Part shown: piece after piece, positions 61,138-64,000 of the stretch
How the letters are laid out: each line of letters opens with the position of its first letter
Numbering within the stretch: position 1 is the first letter of the stretch
Source of the DNA: Acidobacteriota bacterium
GTDB taxonomy: Bacteria > Acidobacteriota > Blastocatellia > UBA7656
Direction of reading: 5' to 3'
DNA length: 64,000 nt
Assembly (NCBI GenBank): GCA_040754075.1
Contig: JBFMDH010000007.1
Coordinates: forward strand, 1-64,000
Made by a program: the position numbers and the translations under genes
Notes under the pieces: generated by a model
Seen by the model: only the letters and a program-made list of their open reading frames with translations
Told to the model about the DNA's origin: nothing
The model's database searches: none

Positions 61138-63102
61138 ATGGTTGTTCAGATAAATAAGGTTTATCTTCTGGACAAATACCGCCTTGAACCTGGCAAACGC
61201 CTGCTCTATTTGGACGATGCGCCGGTTCATCTGACCCCGCGCCCCTTTCAAGTCCTGGTTTACCTCATCGAAAACCGCGACCGCGTAGTGACCCGGCAAG
61301 AACTCTTTGATGAGTTCTGGGAGGGGCACGACGTTTACGATGACACCTTGAGAAAATGCGTCGGCGCGATTCGCAAAGCCTTGAAGGACAACGCCAATCA
61401 AGCGCGATTTATTGAGACGCATTATGCCGGCGGCTATCGTTACATTGGCGCGGTCGAAGAGGTCATCGAAGAAAGCTCGTCCGTCGTTGAAGTCGAAAAA
61501 ATGCATGGCGTGCGCCTGGTCATCGAAGAAGAGATTCACGATTCATTACCGCCGGAAGTCAATCAACAAACCGTGACGACATCGGCGACGCCCGTAAAGG
61601 AGCCAAGACTTTCACATCGCGCCGTCGCCTTCGTGAGTTTGATTGCGGTTATTGGTTTGCTGGCGCTGGCATTTTTGCGCTTCCGCAATTCTGGCAATGC
61701 CGAACCCGATACCCAGTCAACAGCGATTCGTTCCATAGCCGTTTTGCCATTGAAGAATCTCTCGAATGATGAAGCGCAGGAGTTTTTCAGCGATGGACTC
61801 ACCGAAACCTTTATCACAGAGTTGTCGAAGATTGACGGTTTGAAAGTTATCTCGCGCAATTCCGTATTCACCTTAAAAGGCAAGGATATTGACCCGCGAG
61901 AGGTTGGCAAACGACTGGATGTCGCAGCGATTTTGGAAGGCAGCGTTCGCAAAAATGGCGATACGGTTCGCGTTGATGTGCGTCTGGTGAATACACGGGA
62001 TGGCAGCGTCATCTGGTCGGGCAACAACTATGACCGCGCGTTGAACGATATACTCGCGGTTCAAGACGAAATCGCCTGTAGCGTGGTTGCCGGATTGCGC
62101 GTCAAATTTTGCAAAGATGCCGAGCCGTCGAAACACTACACCAGCAATGTTGATGCTTATCAAGCCTATTTGAAAGGGCGTTTTTATTGGAACAAGCGAA
62201 CCTCTGAAGGCATACGGCGAAGCGTCGACTATTACGAGCAGGCAATTGCCCTTGATCCGAATTATGCTTTGGCTTATGCGGGACTGGCGGATAGTTATAT
62301 TCAAGGCATTTGGCACGTACCTTTTGATCCCACAGAGGTGCTGCCGAAAGCGAAAACGGCTGCCTTGCGGGCAATCGAGATAGATGACCAGTTGGCGGAA
62401 ATTCATACGGCTCTCGCCAACGTTTATCAAATGGAATGGCAGTGGGCGGATGCGGAACGAGAGATAAACCGGGCGATTGCCCTCAATCCGGGACTTGCCA
62501 GAGCCTACCACGTTCAAGCCTTCCAGATGGATATGACCGGGCGACATGAAGAAGCCGTAGCGTCAATCAAACAGGCGCAAATACTTGACCCGTTGAATCT
62601 GGTTATCAATGCCGATATGTCGTTTATTCTTTGGAACGCAAGATATGCGGATGAAGCTTTGACGCAAGCCCTGAAAGTTGTAGAGATGGATCCGAACTTT
62701 GCTTTCGGGCATGAAAGGCTCTACGAACTTTACCTGTTTCAAGGCAAAGAAGAAGCGGCTGCCGAAGAATATTTCAAAACCCTGATGCTTGGCGGCAGGA
62801 GCGATGCGCAGGTCTTGGCTTACCGAAAAGCCTTTGAGAAAAGCGGCTGGAAGGGCATTGCTCAAAAGAGGTTGGATGAACGACTGCAAGATCAAAGGCA
62901 GGGCAAGTATAGTTCGCTAATTTTCATCGCGGGGTCCTATGCCGAGCTTGGTCAGCCGGAACTTGCATTCAACTATTTGGAGAAGGCTTACAATCAACGC
63001 AGCGCCGAAATGGGCATCGTCAAAAACTCGCCGTATTTCGCTCCCCTGCATTCCGATCCGCGCTATCAATCCCTGTTGCGGCGCATCGGATTTTCTGAAT
63101 GA
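61138..63102 (+). CDS. Winged-helix regulator with TolB/FlgO-like and TPR domains (CadC-type)
   Basis: The ATG at 61138 follows GGAGG and gives 654 residues. An OmpR-type winged-helix domain (about 1-105; TPRPFQVLVYLIENRDRVVTRQELFDEFW, GGYRYIG) is followed by a membrane helix (about 160-180), an FlgO/TolB-N-like domain (about 195-320; FSDGLTETFITELSKIDGLKVISR, EGSVRK) and TPR repeats (about 330-600). The DNA-binding part faces the cytoplasm and the rest the outside (inference). No receiver or kinase is present, so this is a one-component membrane regulator like CadC. Its target may be near but is not visible. It shares the intergenic region with the helix-turn-helix gene. Confidence 0.88.
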   Translation: MVVQINKVYLLDKYRLEPGKRLLYLDDAPVHLTPRPFQVLVYLIENRDRVVTRQELFDEFWEGHDVYDDTLRKCVGAIRKALKDNANQARFIETHYAGGYRYIGAVEEVIEESSSVVEVEKMHGVRLVIEEEIHDSLPPEVNQQTVTTSATPVKEPRLSHRAVAFVSLIAVIGLLALAFLRFRNSGNAEPDTQSTAIRSIAVLPLKNLSNDEAQEFFSDGLTETFITELSKIDGLKVISRNSVFTLKGKDIDPREVGKRLDVAAILEGSVRKNGDTVRVDVRLVNTRDGSVIWSGNNYDRALNDILAVQDEIACSVVAGLRVKFCKDAEPSKHYTSNVDAYQAYLKGRFYWNKRTSEGIRRSVDYYEQAIALDPNYALAYAGLADSYIQGIWHVPFDPTEVLPKAKTAALRAIEIDDQLAEIHTALANVYQMEWQWADAEREINRAIALNPGLARAYHVQAFQMDMTGRHEEAVASIKQAQILDPLNLVINADMSFILWNARYADEALTQALKVVEMDPNFAFGHERLYELYLFQGKEEAAAEEYFKTLMLGGRSDAQVLAYRKAFEKSGWKGIAQKRLDERLQDQRQGKYSSLIFIAGSYAELGQPELAFNYLEKAYNQRSAEMGIVKNSPYFAPLHSDPRYQSLLRRIGFSE

Positions 63103-63158
63103 GACAGGCAGCGCAGGATTTTCAACGCATAAAAGAAAAGGAAGTAATAGGAATTTGC

Positions 63159-63213
63159 AAAAAAGAGAAGGTGAAGATTCTTTCAATACTGCAATCTTCA
63201 CCTTCTCTTTTTT
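63159..63213. terminator. Strong bidirectional terminator
   Basis: AAAAAAGAGAAGGTGAAGATT (63159-63179) is the reverse complement of 63193-63213, a perfect 21-bp stem with a 13-nt loop and A/T runs on both sides. It separates two convergent genes. Confidence 0.9.
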
Positions 63214-63224
63214 CAGCAGAACAG

Positions 63225-64000
<776 letters not shown>

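Noticed and set aside
61563-62547. Long minus-strand frames opposite the winged-helix/TPR gene
   Set aside because: The plus-strand frame has clear wHTH and TPR motifs; the opposite frames have none.

Overview
The window looks like chromosomal DNA of an Acidobacteriota member, probably of the Blastocatellia type (inference from gene content). It has paired Ser/Thr kinases with C-terminal membrane anchors, a two-component-propeller histidine kinase, a very large PKD/RHS surface protein, a TPR-CHAT protein, an SBBP-repeat protein, a winged-helix-TPR regulator, type IV pilus genes and many two-component genes. No rRNA, tRNA, CRISPR, transposase or prophage gene was recognised.

Layout. 1-13657 (minus) is one giant exported protein of more than 4,550 residues whose C-terminus lies outside the window. 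It combines PKD-like repeats, two jelly-roll-like domains, discoidin-like domains, an IgGFc-binding-type domain and an RHS/YD tail. 14467-19064 (minus) is a kinase / unknown repeat protein / kinase cluster. 19383-23558 (plus) is a propeller sensor kinase, a LuxR-type regulator and a CheY-like protein. 24164-27498 (minus) is PilR and PilS. 27872-31695 (minus) is a membrane histidine kinase, a receiver and a second sigma-54 activator.

32224-41000 holds small stress-type membrane proteins, a superoxide dismutase, a glycine-zipper protein and a three-gene phosphorelay operon. Five near-consensus sigma-54 (-24/-12) promoters lie here, in front of small membrane or zinc-ribbon genes. Two sigma-54 activators are encoded just upstream, so this looks like a local sigma-54 stress or envelope regulon and is the main candidate for an undescribed system. 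41224-45574 (minus) is pilB-pilT-pilC. About 46148-46305 is a probable small RNA with two mutually exclusive folds, placed before an unrecognised 684-residue membrane protein that converges on an exported TPR-CHAT protein (48664-52101).

52346-57720 is a molybdenum hydroxylase operon. Its FAD subunit carries a four-cysteine insert with the spacing known from 4-hydroxybenzoyl-CoA reductase. Two Uma2-related genes and an unknown gene lie between the subunit genes. 57928-60934 (minus) is a helix-turn-helix protein and an SBBP propeller protein. 61138-63102 is a winged-helix/TPR regulator. 63225-64000 is the C-terminal part of a MacB/FtsX-type permease.

Short heptamer arrays sharing a GGATTNN core occur between pilB and pilT and inside the SBBP gene. 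Coordinates and translations were read by eye; family names rest on motif recognition, not on database searches.
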